Positions 28,093 through 36,333 of a DNA stretch of 64,000 nucleotides are shown in pieces. The notes beneath the pieces are model-generated. The model was given only the letters and a program-made list of their open reading frames with translations. It did no database searches and was not told the DNA's origin. Origin of the DNA: Thalassomonas viridans (GTDB lineage Bacteria; Pseudomonadota; Gammaproteobacteria; Enterobacterales; Alteromonadaceae); contig NZ_CP059733.1 in NCBI RefSeq assembly GCF_000948985.2, positions 4,588,001 through 4,652,000 on the forward strand, given 5' to 3'. The position numbers were made by a program, and so were the translations under genes. Each line of letters starts with the position of its first letter. Positions within the stretch are counted from its first letter, which is position 1.

Positions 28093-29700
28093 TTATGACA
28101 AGTTAATTTCCCGGCCGATCCCCGCCTGCTCAACAAAAAAGCTGTCATGGCTGACCAGGATAAAACTGCCGTTAAAATCCGCCAGTGCCCGGGCAAAGAG
28201 CGCTTTGCTGCGCAGGTCCAGGTGATTGTCCGGTTCATCCAGCAACAGCAGATCACCGCTGCTAAGACAGCTGATGATGGCTATGGTGAGTTTCGCCATT
28301 TCACCGCCGCTTAAGCTTGCCAGGGATTTTTCCGCCAGCAGTCCCCGAAATCCCACGGCTGCCAGCGCCGCCCGGCTCTGGCACTCGCTAAGCAAAGGAC
28401 AAAAAAAACCGAGGGCATCCAGCATGCTTGTCTGTGCTTTATCGCTATCCTCACCCTTAAGGGCCAGCTGGCTGAAAAACTGATCAAAATACAAGACCCT
28501 GGCCCGCGAACTTATCGCCTGTCCTGTTCCGGGCAAAGACGGTCCCTCTCCGGCAAACAGCCTGAGCAAGGTAGACTTGCCGCTGCCGTTCGCCCCATGC
28601 AGGCGCAGTTTCTCCCCCTGCCCCAGAACAAAACTCAGCCCTTTAATGCCGGTAAAAGGCAGTGCAAGCCCGGTCACGGTTAACAGGCTTTGCCTGTGCT
28701 CTTTGGCTTGTGCCAGCCTGATATTCAAGCTGACACCGGTTTCCAGTCCGGCTTGGACTTTGGCAATCTCCTCAGACAAGGCCGCCAGTTGCCGGTTATT
28801 TTGTTTGTGCCGCCCGCTGGTGGCCGCCTGAGCTTTATTCTTTTTAAAGTCCAGCAGGACTTTGGCCTGGCCCCCGGACTTGCGGTTTTTCACTGCCGTT
28901 TGCCGACGCTTTTGCGCCTTTTCGCTGCTGGCCTGCTGACGTTTTTTCACGGCTTTTAACTGTTCGTTTTTATTTTTCAGTCGGCGTTCAAGCCCCTGTT
29001 GCAAAGCCTGGTTTTGCCGGCAGTATTCCTGATAGTTGCCGCCGTAAACCTTTATAATTCCCTGGTGCAGATGTAAGGTGTACTCCGCCAGCATCAATAG
29101 CTCCCGATCATGGCTGATCAGCAAAATACCACCGTGAAATCGGGTTAGCACCTGTTTTAGCCAGGTTTTGCCTGCAGCGTCCAGATGATTGGAGGGTTCG
29201 TCCAACACCAGAAAATCCGGTTCTGCCGCCAGCAGTTTGATCAGCTGCAAACGGGTAAACTCCCCGCCGCTGAGTTGATGGCATTTTTGCTCCAGGGTTA
29301 TTTCCAGTCCCGCCTGTTGCAGCGTCTCCTGTGTCTGCTGCGCCAGCAGCCAGTTGTCACCGACAAGCTCGAAGTCTTTACCGTCTGTTCCTCCTGCGCT
29401 GATACGCGCCAATGCCTCAAGCTGCTTATCCAGCATTAAAAATTGCGCCACGGTTTGCCCTGCGGTCTCTTTCGACATCCGGGTCAGCTGGGGCAAATAG
29501 CCTAATGTCGACTCGCAAATAAGCGTGCCGGAGCTGGGTAAAATTTCCCCGCAGAGCAATTTGGCCAGCGTGGATTTACCTGAGCCGTTGTCACCAAGCA
29601 AGGTATAAAACCCCTTGTGCAGACTCAGGTTAAGATCGGCAATCAGTACCTTGCCGCAGGGTAGGGAATAATTGAGTTTATTGATTGTTATGCAGGCCAT
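28093..29700 (-). CDS. ABC-F family duplicated ATPase
   Basis: The 535-residue protein has two ABC ATPase domains and no membrane segment. Domain 1 has Walker A GDNGSGKSTLAKLL, the signature LSGGEFTRLQLIKLL and Walker B LVLDEPSNHLD. Domain 2 has GANGSGKSTLLRLF, LSGGEMAKLTIAII and LLLLDEPDNHLD. A Lys/Gln-rich linker of about 80 residues (KNKNEQLKAVKKRQQASSEK region) separates them, as in ABC-F proteins that act on ribosomes or give antibiotic resistance. It is not one of the well-conserved housekeeping forms I can name. It is monocistronic. Confidence 0.88.
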   Translation of the reverse strand: MACITINKLNYSLPCGKVLIADLNLSLHKGFYTLLGDNGSGKSTLAKLLCGEILPSSGTLICESTLGYLPQLTRMSKETAGQTVAQFLMLDKQLEALARISAGGTDGKDFELVGDNWLLAQQTQETLQQAGLEITLEQKCHQLSGGEFTRLQLIKLLAAEPDFLVLDEPSNHLDAAGKTWLKQVLTRFHGGILLISHDRELLMLAEYTLHLHQGIIKVYGGNYQEYCRQNQALQQGLERRLKNKNEQLKAVKKRQQASSEKAQKRRQTAVKNRKSGGQAKVLLDFKKNKAQAATSGRHKQNNRQLAALSEEIAKVQAGLETGVSLNIRLAQAKEHRQSLLTVTGLALPFTGIKGLSFVLGQGEKLRLHGANGSGKSTLLRLFAGEGPSLPGTGQAISSRARVLYFDQFFSQLALKGEDSDKAQTSMLDALGFFCPLLSECQSRAALAAVGFRGLLAEKSLASLSGGEMAKLTIAIISCLSSGDLLLLDEPDNHLDLRSKALFARALADFNGSFILVSHDSFFVEQAGIGREINLS

Positions 29701-30072
29701 ACGCCCTCCGTTACAGGTAAGGAGGCGGGCTGCGGCGTAGCCGTTTACTCAGACCGGCAGGCAAAAACTTGCCCGGGTTAATAACCATAAAGTGTCGAAG
29801 TGAACGAAAAATAGAAAATGAGCTGAATTTTACGCCGACTAATCCCGCCAAAAAACAAAAGTGTGTTTGTTCAGGCTGGGACTTAGTTATTCATTTAAGC
29901 GTAAAACTCCTTAAGGAAAGTGTCGCCATGATATGGCGCAGATGGCGACAAAGCAAGCATTTTTGTATAGCCTTTCACCGGATTCAAACATTCCCCGTTA
30001 AAGCGATTGAACACAAGCGGCAGTGCTGATAAAGTTGCCGCAAAAAAATTCCAGACAATAAAACCAAGAGTA
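29701..30072. other. Intergenic region without a recognisable gene
   Basis: These about 370 bases between the divergent ABC-F gene and a small membrane-protein gene hold no convincing coding frame or repeat. Promoters for both flanking genes are expected here, but none is clear. Confidence 0.3.
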
Positions 30073-30198
30073 ATGAAGAAGTCAGAAAATCGCGCTAATG
30101 GGCCAGAGAAGGGCAAAAAATCGAAATGGGGACTTAACGATATTACCGCAGTCTTCATATTCGTTTTAATCGCCTTTGGCATTGCCATACAGTTTTAG
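30073..30198 (+). CDS. Predicted 41-residue single-pass membrane protein
   Basis: A short frame opens with ATG at 30073 after CCAAGAGTA. It has a Lys-rich soluble N-terminus (MKKSENRANGPEKGKKSKWG) and a C-terminal hydrophobic helix (ITAVFIFVLIAFGIAIQF). This charged-then-hydrophobic design, and a strong terminator 44 bases after the stop, support a real small membrane protein. I recognise no family. An upstream in-frame start at 30007 is less likely. Confidence 0.5.
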   Translation: MKKSENRANGPEKGKKSKWGLNDITAVFIFVLIAFGIAIQF

Positions 30199-30241
30199 GA
30201 AAACATCCCCTGCATCGGCAAGATGATGCCGAATTAACAGC

Positions 30242-30290
30242 AAAAAAGCCGTTTAACCTGCCGACCCGGCTCCCGGTTAACGGCTTTTTT
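30242..30290 (+). terminator. Strong intrinsic terminator
   Basis: AAAAAAGCCGTTTAACC (30242-30258) pairs with GGTTAACGGCTTTTTT (30275-30290) with a single bulged T. The A-run before and the T-run after the stem allow termination in both directions. Confidence 0.85.
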
Positions 30291-30417
30291 ATTGCCCGAA
30301 ACGCAGCAACAGCGCCACATCCCCCGCCCCGGTTGATCCACCGCTATTTGGCTGCTACATTATTTAAACAGCCGGAAGTATGTTTCAACCTATGTTTCAA
30401 CCAAGGAAAGGAAAATA

Positions 30418-30621
30418 ATGCCATTGCGTCAAACCTCGACTACCTGTATCCAATGTAAAAAAGACATCAAAATCCCTAAGAATATCGCCCCTTTTTCCCT
30501 GATCACCTGCCCACGCTGCAACTTTTCCGTCAGCTACCGGGAGTTGCAAAAACGCACCCAGGAAACCGCGAAAAAGTTTGCGGATGAATTTAAAAACAAA
30601 CTTTATCAGTCAGAAAAATAG
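30418..30621 (+). CDS. Small zinc-ribbon protein
   Basis: The 67-residue protein has two CxxC knuckles (CIQCKKDI at about 10 and CPRCNFSV at about 31) and a basic amphipathic C-terminal helix. GGAAAGGAAAATA precedes the ATG. The pattern is a small zinc ribbon of the kind found in many uncharacterised proteobacterial proteins; no partner gene suggests a function. Confidence 0.65.
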   Translation: MPLRQTSTTCIQCKKDIKIPKNIAPFSLITCPRCNFSVSYRELQKRTQETAKKFADEFKNKLYQSEK

Positions 30622-30840
30622 CCGGGTCGGCGCTAACCGCTAACTACCCGGTGAAACAGGCCCGGGCATACACAGCCTGCCTGTCACACAACCCCGCAAA
30701 CTCTGACTTCTGCTTATTTATCGGCAAAGCGCTTGCCTTTGCCTGCTCTTTTTTTATCTGTTCTATATGACTTAGTCCCGTCAACACCTCAAAAAGTTGT
30801 CATGCGCTTTTTGTTTCACTGCCACTATCCACCCGACAAA

Positions 30841-30912
30841 TGTCGACAATAACATTTATAAATGACGAAAATATAGACCAAATCGAATCAAAACCATAAC
30901 ATTGTCGACAAT
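30841..30912 (+). promoter_or_regulatory. Two TGTCGACA palindromes upstream of the PQ-loop-like gene
   Basis: In an otherwise gene-free stretch (30622-30936) TGTCGACA occurs at 30841-30848 and again at 30903-30910, the second inside a perfect 12-base palindrome ATTGTCGACAAT (30901-30912). The copies are 62 bases apart, just before the gene at 30937. They may be paired operator half-sites for a repressor. Confidence 0.4.
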
Positions 30913-30936
30913 TTAAAAATAACAAAAGAGAACATT

Positions 30937-31644
30937 ATGTCTTATACCTTTTGGGGAACGCTTAACAGCCTGTTCATTATTGCCAGCTTATACGGCATTT
31001 ATTTGCAACTGAAAAAAATACGCAGGAGAAAGGCCCGGCCCCATAATCCCGGGGAAGTTACGCAAATATTGTCTGTCAGGCAGTTTTTGGTCAGCTTCCT
31101 GGCCTACCTGTCCTTTTATGTGTACGGCTACAGCATAGAGCCCTTTAATCATTTTATTGTTTGGCCCAGGCTGATTGCCGCCAGCCTGGTACTGGCGGTG
31201 CTGTACCATATCTGGCATGACCGCAGGAGTTCCGACAGCCGCGCCGGCCTGACAACAGCTACGCTATGTTATGCCCTGGCCATGGCGGGCTTTATGGCTT
31301 CGCTTATTTTTGACAGCTGGCATTTTTACGATCACAGCAAAAATATTTCTACCGCGTTAATCCTGATCATTACCTTATTTCTGGCATACGGCTACTACGC
31401 CCAGATCCGGCTGATCCGCATAAACGGCAGCACAGGAGCGGTAGAGTTAAAAATGAGCCTGATGATTTTATTGATGGATATCTCCACCATCGCCTTTGCC
31501 CTGAGTATGGGCCTTGCCAACGGCTGGCCGTTGTTGTTGCTGGCCTGCGTGTCCGGCATCACCAAAATCATCATCCTGTATTTGTTTCGCTGGGTCAGGG
31601 TCAGCGAAAGCGCCAGGTTACGGCGGCAGCAACTGGCCGGTTAA
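30937..31644 (+). CDS. Seven-TM membrane protein resembling PQ-loop/SWEET-type transporters
   Basis: The 235-residue protein has about seven hydrophobic segments. The first helix (LNSLFIIASLYGIYLQLKKI) ends in a Gln followed by a basic stretch. A later one (LAYGYYAQIRLIRINGSTGAVEL) resembles the PQ-loop repeat, where AQI precedes a polar loop. This suggests a relative of PQ-loop sugar or amino-acid transporters, though the canonical proline is absent. The start ATG follows AAAAGAGAACATT. It is monocistronic; no substrate can be proposed. Confidence 0.5.
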   Translation: MSYTFWGTLNSLFIIASLYGIYLQLKKIRRRKARPHNPGEVTQILSVRQFLVSFLAYLSFYVYGYSIEPFNHFIVWPRLIAASLVLAVLYHIWHDRRSSDSRAGLTTATLCYALAMAGFMASLIFDSWHFYDHSKNISTALILIITLFLAYGYYAQIRLIRINGSTGAVELKMSLMILLMDISTIAFALSMGLANGWPLLLLACVSGITKIIILYLFRWVRVSESARLRRQQLAG

Positions 31645-31694
31645 CGCCGCTTAGGAACACTTTTTAAACCAACGCGGGACAGCCGGAGTTTGCC

Positions 31695-31956
31695 TTATAC
31701 CAAACGTAATAAAGAATCGATCAAGATTCAATGAGGATAAACAGTCAAGTTCACAGCTTTATGGTTCCAGACTAAAGCTAAGCACCTGCATCCATGCAAG
31801 CGAGGCGCGTGATTGATCCCAACATGGATGTTGGCTATTAGGGCAACGCAGGAGCAGTTTGCCGGGCAATAGCCAGCTATTGGGATTGAGCGCAACGAAG
31901 AAGTTGACTGTTTAGACCATTGAAGGTGTTCGATTCATTATTTCGTTTGGTATTAA
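31695..31956. mobile_element. MITE-like element with 23-bp imperfect terminal inverted repeats
   Basis: The left end TACCAAACGTAATAAAGAATCGA (31698-31720) is matched on the opposite strand by the right end (31930-31952) with two mismatches. Inner parts also pair: AACAGTCAA on the left and TTGACTGTT on the right. No transposase is encoded. The about 260-base length and flanking AT-rich bases fit a miniature inverted-repeat element in the gap 31645-32239. Confidence 0.65.
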
Positions 31957-32239
31957 ATAATTTTCAGCCAAAAAATGACGATTTTTTTGCTTGTTGTTGT
32001 CAACCAAAAGCCCGGTCCCGCGTTGTATAAAGTAAGCCGGTGAGATTTCGCATTACGCATGATTTTCCGGTACGGGCGGAAATCCCCGCCTGAGGTAAAA
32101 AACAATAGGTTCATTAAACAGATAACGTTGTAACTCAACCCATAATCGGTCAGAATCTCTAGAAAATGATATTGAACACGGAACAAGAATTATCACTGAG
32201 CAGGCAGAAGAAGCTGACAAGGATACACCGCCGGTAAGC

Positions 32240-32770
32240 ATGGAGGTGTTTCTGGCTGATATTGAAAAAAAGGCGTATCACATGGCAGCATTTGCAACCG
32301 GCTCACATGCCGATGCCTTAGATCTCCTGCAAGACAGCATGATTAAGCTGGTGACTAACTATCAGCAGCGCCCCAGCCAGGAATGGAAACCACTTTTTTA
32401 TAAGATACTGCAAAACCGTATCCGGGACTGGCATCGCCATCAGAAAGTGAAAAATGTGCTTTTCTTCTGGAAAAGCAGCAACCCCAGTGATGACAACCAG
32501 GACTGGCCGGACACCCTGGAAAGTGCGGGGCATGACAAGCCGGACGAGAATATCAGCAAAAGTCAGCAACAGGCGGATGCCCTGCGCCATTTAAAGCAGC
32601 TGTCTGATAAACAGCAGCAATGTTTTATGTTACGCAGCTGGGAAGGGTTATCGGTGGCCCAAACCGCTGACATCATGGGTTGCTCTGAGGGCAGCATCAA
32701 AACTCACTATTTTCGGGCGGTTAATAAATTGAAAAGCTTAATGGAGGCGGATCATGACATCTCCTTCTGA
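32240..32770 (+). CDS. ECF-type RNA polymerase sigma factor
   Basis: The 176-residue protein has a sigma-70 region 2 (SHADALDLLQDSMIKLVTNYQQ, then LFYKILQNRIRDWHRHQ) and a region 4 helix-turn-helix (LSVAQTADIMGCSEGSIKTHYFRAVNKL). The ATG has no strong ribosome site. It heads a four-gene overlapping operon with a TM protein (probable anti-sigma role), a small secreted protein and a DUF3106 protein, an arrangement seen in several marine gammaproteobacteria. It probably directs its own operon and an envelope response. Confidence 0.85.
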   Translation: MEVFLADIEKKAYHMAAFATGSHADALDLLQDSMIKLVTNYQQRPSQEWKPLFYKILQNRIRDWHRHQKVKNVLFFWKSSNPSDDNQDWPDTLESAGHDKPDENISKSQQQADALRHLKQLSDKQQQCFMLRSWEGLSVAQTADIMGCSEGSIKTHYFRAVNKLKSLMEADHDISF

Positions 32771-33173
32771 TCAACCATCAGCAAAAACACAAACTGACAG
32801 CGAAGCAAACCAGGCGGTCAGCCGGCAGGTAAACCGGGCCCTGGACAGCTCGGTGGCAAACATGTCGGCAAAAACCTCGGCCGAGCTGGCCGAAGTACGC
32901 CGCCAGGCCCTTAAACACCTTGACCGGGGCGCAGCAACGGCCAAATCCGGGTTGTTTGAGACCTTCCGGTTTAAACCGTTTTTCCAGCTGGCGGTGCCGG
33001 TTGCCGCCGTAGCCCTGGTCGTTGTATCATTACAGCCATATTCGGACAATGCTATCCCTGCCCTGCCCCTGGCGATGACCACATCGCAGATGCCGGCCGA
33101 GGATCTGGCACTATTACAGGACCTGGAATTTGTTACCTGGCTGGCGGAAAACGAACAGGAAATATCTCTTTAG
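32754..33173 (+). CDS. DUF3619-like single-pass membrane protein, probable anti-sigma factor
   Basis: The 139-residue protein overlaps the sigma gene by 17 bases. It has a hydrophilic N-terminus with a conserved-looking LAEVRRQALKHLDRG helix, one membrane helix (FFQLAVPVAAVALVVVSLQ, about 82-100) and a short outer part ending in LLQDLEFVTWLAEN. This topology and position fit DUF3619-type proteins paired with ECF sigma factors. The anti-sigma role is inferred from context. Confidence 0.65.
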   Translation: MTSPSDQPSAKTQTDSEANQAVSRQVNRALDSSVANMSAKTSAELAEVRRQALKHLDRGAATAKSGLFETFRFKPFFQLAVPVAAVALVVVSLQPYSDNAIPALPLAMTTSQMPAEDLALLQDLEFVTWLAENEQEISL

Positions 33174-33429
33174 CATGACTTTGTTAACCAGCACTTTCAT
33201 GCCCGCGATGGCGACCGACAAGGTGAAGGATACGCCGGATATGGCCCTGCTCGAATATCTGGCGGGCCTGGTTGAAGTAGACGGTGAACTGGTAGGCCCT
33301 ATGGATATAGCCGAACAAACATTAACACCACAACAGGAGCCGAAAACCGGCCAGGTGGCGGATAACCCACAGCCCGCAGCAGATAAAGACGCGCCGGCGA
33401 CCGACAGGGAGGATGAAACACATGATTAG
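33130..33429 (+). CDS. Small secreted acidic protein of the sigma/DUF3106 operon
   Basis: Two starts are possible. TTG at 33130 lies inside the previous gene and gives a good signal peptide (MLPGWRKTNRKYLFSMTLL...AMA). ATG at 33175 gives a shorter one with a ribosome site spaced too far. I prefer the TTG. The mature part is acidic, contains MALLEYLAGLVEVDGELVGPMD, and ends in a Pro/Ala/Asp-rich tail. It overlaps the DUF3106 gene by 17 bases. Function is unknown but it is fixed in this operon type. Confidence 0.6.
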   Translation: MLPGWRKTNRKYLFSMTLLTSTFMPAMATDKVKDTPDMALLEYLAGLVEVDGELVGPMDIAEQTLTPQQEPKTGQVADNPQPAADKDAPATDREDETHD

Positions 33430-33871
33430 ATTTATCCTGTGCGCCCTGTTAGCGTTAGCCTATGGTCCCCAGGTATCGGCTATTTCCTGGAATGAGCTTG
33501 CCAAAGAAGAGCAGGCGGTGCTGAAACAGTTCTCCGGCCAATGGTCGCAGTTATCCAGCGAGCAGCAGGAAAAACTGCAGCTGGGAGCCAACCGCTGGAT
33601 TAACATGAGCAGCGAGCAGCGGGACTCCCTGGTCAAAAAATTTGATCAGTGGCAACAGCTTCCGCCGCAGCAGCAGGCGAAACTGAACCGGAACTTCGAA
33701 CAGTTCAAGAAAATGCCGGCCAGGCAGCAACAACAGCTGCGCAATACCCATAAGCGCTTTAAACAGCTCTCCAGGGATAAACAGCGCAAACTGATGGAAA
33801 AATTTAAAAAGAGTAAACAGCAAAGGCAGCAAAAACAAAACCGTAACCAGAGCCGCAGAAGAAACCGCTGA
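33413..33871 (+). CDS. DUF3106 family periplasmic protein
   Basis: The 152-residue protein has a signal peptide (MKHMIRFILCALLALAYGPQVSA). A run of short helical repeats follows, with the pattern W-x-x-L/M-x-x-E/Q-Q (FSGQWSQLSSEQQEKL, GANRWINMSSEQRDSL, FDQWQQLPPQQQAKL, FEQFKKMPARQQQQL, HKRFKQLSRDKQRKL), and a very basic Gln/Arg tail. This is the DUF3106 architecture. Its function is unknown; it is possibly a sponge-like partner for envelope stress sensed through the operon's sigma factor. Confidence 0.82.
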   Translation: MKHMIRFILCALLALAYGPQVSAISWNELAKEEQAVLKQFSGQWSQLSSEQQEKLQLGANRWINMSSEQRDSLVKKFDQWQQLPPQQQAKLNRNFEQFKKMPARQQQQLRNTHKRFKQLSRDKQRKLMEKFKKSKQQRQQKQNRNQSRRRNR

Positions 33872-33976
33872 TCAGCGGATTATTTGTTCCTGAGCATCAG
33901 AAAACGCCCGGACATTTGCAAATATCGCCATTCCTTCACATCCGTATGGTCATGGCATACCGCTCGTCCTGAGCAT

Positions 33977-34012
33977 AAAAAAGACGTTAACCGCCCGGTT
34001 AACGTCTTTTTT
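33977..34012. terminator. Bidirectional terminator with a 17-bp perfect stem
   Basis: AAAAAAGACGTTAACCG (33977-33993) pairs with CGGTTAACGTCTTTTTT (33996-34012). It separates the DUF3106 gene from the convergent outer-membrane protein gene and works in both directions. Confidence 0.88.
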
Positions 34013-34039
34013 ATTTTGGCGCTAAGGATATGGGAAAAG

Positions 34040-35056
34040 TTAAAATACGTATCCCAGGTTCAGCGACCAGCTTTGTTCGGAATAATCGCTGGCGATTTCC
34101 CGCGCAGTATCCAGAGACAGCGACCAGCTGCTGTTGATGTCGTAAGAAACATACATTAACAACTGGCCGTAGTTGTCGTCTCCGGAAGTCGCAAACAGTG
34201 AAGTGGCTCCCCCGGTGCGACTGCCACGGCTTCTGCCTCCGGGATTGCGCCCTCCTTCACCGCCAAGGCGGGAGCCGCCACTCGCCTGGCTGTCGGAAAC
34301 CGCATCTCCCGAGACAATATAACTCCAGGACAACATGGCTCCTGCCAGCACGCCTCGGTTATCCGCCAGGCTCCAGTAATGTCCCAGGGAAACGCTGGTA
34401 TTGACGCTAAGGCTGTTGTCGCTGGTGGTCGATTCCATCACCTGCACATTGCCTCCCGGCGGCGGATTCTCTCCAGGCGGTGGATTGTTAGCCGGCAGCG
34501 TATTGCGGGTATCTATCTCCCAGTCACTGTATTGCAGCCCCAGGGAAAGGTCATACAACCAGTTGCCCTGGCTGTCGCCGTATCCCAGGCTGGTGCTGAC
34601 GCTGACGGCGCTGGTATCTTCATCACTGCCGGCGGACCTTATGGTGCCGCTCCTGATGTTTTGCTCGTCGTCGGCCACGCTGAGCCCGGCAGAAAAATAC
34701 CACTTATCCCGGTAGTAATTAACATTGCCGCCGTAGGTGTTGAGATCGAGTTCGACATCAAGTTGGTTGTCTGCGTTTTTATCGTCGCTCATCGACTGGT
34801 AAAACACGGAAATATTCCAGTCGGGATTCAAATCGTGGGAGAAATAAAGCGACAGGCCGGACGGCTTTAACAGCAGGGTTTGGTTTTGCAATTCCACATG
34901 CTGCTCCAGCTCGCCATAGGCGAGATCCAGGCTATCGGCAAAACTATTGACAGATACCAGGGAAGAGCCCAGCAGCAAGGTTAAGGGCAACAGCAGGTTT
35001 GGGCTGTTTTTTTCAATTTTTTTCACGCAATACCAACAAGTTTTCCTGAAAATCAA
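34040..35056 (-). CDS. Predicted outer-membrane beta-barrel protein
   Basis: The 338-residue protein ends in WSLNLGYVF, the C-terminal aromatic typical of outer-membrane barrels, and shows alternating beta strands (GLSLYFSHDL, WNISVFYQSM, WYFSAGLSVA, GNWLYDLSLGLQYS). A hydrophobic signal (LLLPLTLLLGSSLVSVNSFA) follows a basic N-terminus; a GTG start at the VKKIEKN codon would give a tidier signal peptide than the ATG at 35056. Two low-complexity loops stand out, one Pro/Gly-rich (NPPPGENPPPGG) and one Gly/Arg-rich (GGSRLGGEGGRNPGG). Barrel function is unknown. Confidence 0.65.
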   Translation of the reverse strand: MIFRKTCWYCVKKIEKNSPNLLLPLTLLLGSSLVSVNSFADSLDLAYGELEQHVELQNQTLLLKPSGLSLYFSHDLNPDWNISVFYQSMSDDKNADNQLDVELDLNTYGGNVNYYRDKWYFSAGLSVADDEQNIRSGTIRSAGSDEDTSAVSVSTSLGYGDSQGNWLYDLSLGLQYSDWEIDTRNTLPANNPPPGENPPPGGNVQVMESTTSDNSLSVNTSVSLGHYWSLADNRGVLAGAMLSWSYIVSGDAVSDSQASGGSRLGGEGGRNPGGRSRGSRTGGATSLFATSGDDNYGQLLMYVSYDINSSWSLSLDTAREIASDYSEQSWSLNLGYVF

Positions 35057-35209
35057 GAAAACTAGGGTAAACCATCAATGGCCCTTTTGGTACTGCTTCG
35101 AGAAAAATAAGCAAAAATAATAGCGGATTAGCCAAGACTTCCTTGTGGCCAAACCGCTATTGTTACGGAGGTTAGATGCTAGTTGATAATAATAGGCAAG
35201 ACTTAAAGA

Positions 35210-35827
35210 TTACACTGCTTCGTCTTCGGCCGATACCTCAGAGATACACTGGCGAATTGCCTGCTTGGTGGCTCTGCGGGACTCTTTAGCCGCCTGGTAT
35301 TCTTCTTCAGAGATTTCACCGTTTTCATCTGTATCCAGGGTGTCGAACTTTTCGGTTGCCTTGGCCACTTTGGCGGCCGCCAATTCGTCACCGTCTACCA
35401 GGCTGTCGCCTGAAGTATCCAGGGCGGCAAACTTATCCGCCGGGGAAAGGAAGTTGTCGGCATCCGGTACGACTATGTCGACGTTTTCTGCTTGTAAGTC
35501 GGCGACACATTCCACGATTTCATCCGCCAGATCCGAGTAGTCGGCAATCACACCGTCGCGTCCCTGCTGAAATTCGTCTAAGGTCAGGACACCGTCTTCG
35601 TCACTGTCTTTTCTGGCTAACATATTCGCGGCTTTAGTTTCAGCCTTGGCAGTCATTTCTTCCAGCGACAGCACACCGTCAGCATTAGTGTCCAAACGAT
35701 TGAAGCCGCCATTGTCCCTGTGCTGGCCGCGCTCGAACGCGATGCTTTGGGAAATAGATAAGGCGGTTGCTGTAGTAATGAATCCGGCGATAACAACAAA
35801 GTTAACTGATTTTTTGATCATTGACAT
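35210..35827 (-). CDS. Secreted EF-hand calcium-binding protein
   Basis: The 205-residue protein has a signal-like N-terminus (IKKSVNFVVIAGFITTATALSIS) and four EF-hand loops: DTNADGVLSLEE, DSDEDGVLTLDE, DTSGDSLVDGDE and DTDENGEISEEE. All keep the acidic positions 1, 3, 5 and 12. It should bind calcium in the periplasm or outside. TAGGAGTTCTAC precedes the start. It is monocistronic. Confidence 0.85.
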   Translation of the reverse strand: MSMIKKSVNFVVIAGFITTATALSISQSIAFERGQHRDNGGFNRLDTNADGVLSLEEMTAKAETKAANMLARKDSDEDGVLTLDEFQQGRDGVIADYSDLADEIVECVADLQAENVDIVVPDADNFLSPADKFAALDTSGDSLVDGDELAAAKVAKATEKFDTLDTDENGEISEEEYQAAKESRRATKQAIRQCISEVSAEDEAV

Positions 35828-35975
35828 GTAGAACTCCTAATAGATTTTTGGTGATTACATGAATAAAAACGCCCTAAGTTAACTTTGGTTGACAGCCGGT
35901 TTGATTTTTTTTCGCTTTTTTGCTGATTTTTTCAAAAAAGCTTTTTAATCACTTAATTTTTATAATAAAAATAAA

Positions 35976-36323
35976 TTAAGAAATAGTAGTAAACCAGGCT
36001 ATTTGCGCAGAGAAAACATCTGCCAGGAAAATTAATACAGGAAAAACATAGAAGTAGCTGCGCATAAAACTGCGGATAGTTTTATTGGCATTGTACAGCT
36101 CCATAAAGTTATCGATCACCAGTCGCCCTTTATAGGCGATGGACAGGCAGATAACAAAAGTGATCAGCAAATGGGGATCGGCGGTTTCCGCCACCAGGGC
36201 GTTAAGCAGGGTAACCACCATCAGCAAGCCCCAGGTGATATCCAGCTTGTGCCAGCGCCTGCGCCCGGACGTCCGTTTACCGGCTTCTTCGGCGGCAATT
36301 TTATTTGAGTGACCGGCTGACAT
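35976..36323 (-). CDS. Cytochrome c oxidase subunit IV-family small membrane protein
   Basis: ATG at 36323 follows AAGGAGGCAAAT, so the frame's earlier ATG at 36347 is not the start. The 115-residue protein has a basic N-terminus and three membrane helices (WGLLMVVTLLNALVAE, LLITFVICLSIAYKG, FYVFPVLIFLADVFSAQIAWF). It fits the prokaryotic COX4 family and lies 10 bases after the subunit-III-like gene, so the two form a pair. Confidence 0.7.
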   Translation of the reverse strand: MSAGHSNKIAAEEAGKRTSGRRRWHKLDITWGLLMVVTLLNALVAETADPHLLITFVICLSIAYKGRLVIDNFMELYNANKTIRSFMRSYFYVFPVLIFLADVFSAQIAWFTTIS

Positions 36324-36333
36324 ATTTGCCTCC

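Noticed and set aside
32166..32237. A 23-codon frame just before the sigma factor, possible leader peptide
   Set aside because: No ribosome site and no pattern typical of leader peptides; too short to judge.
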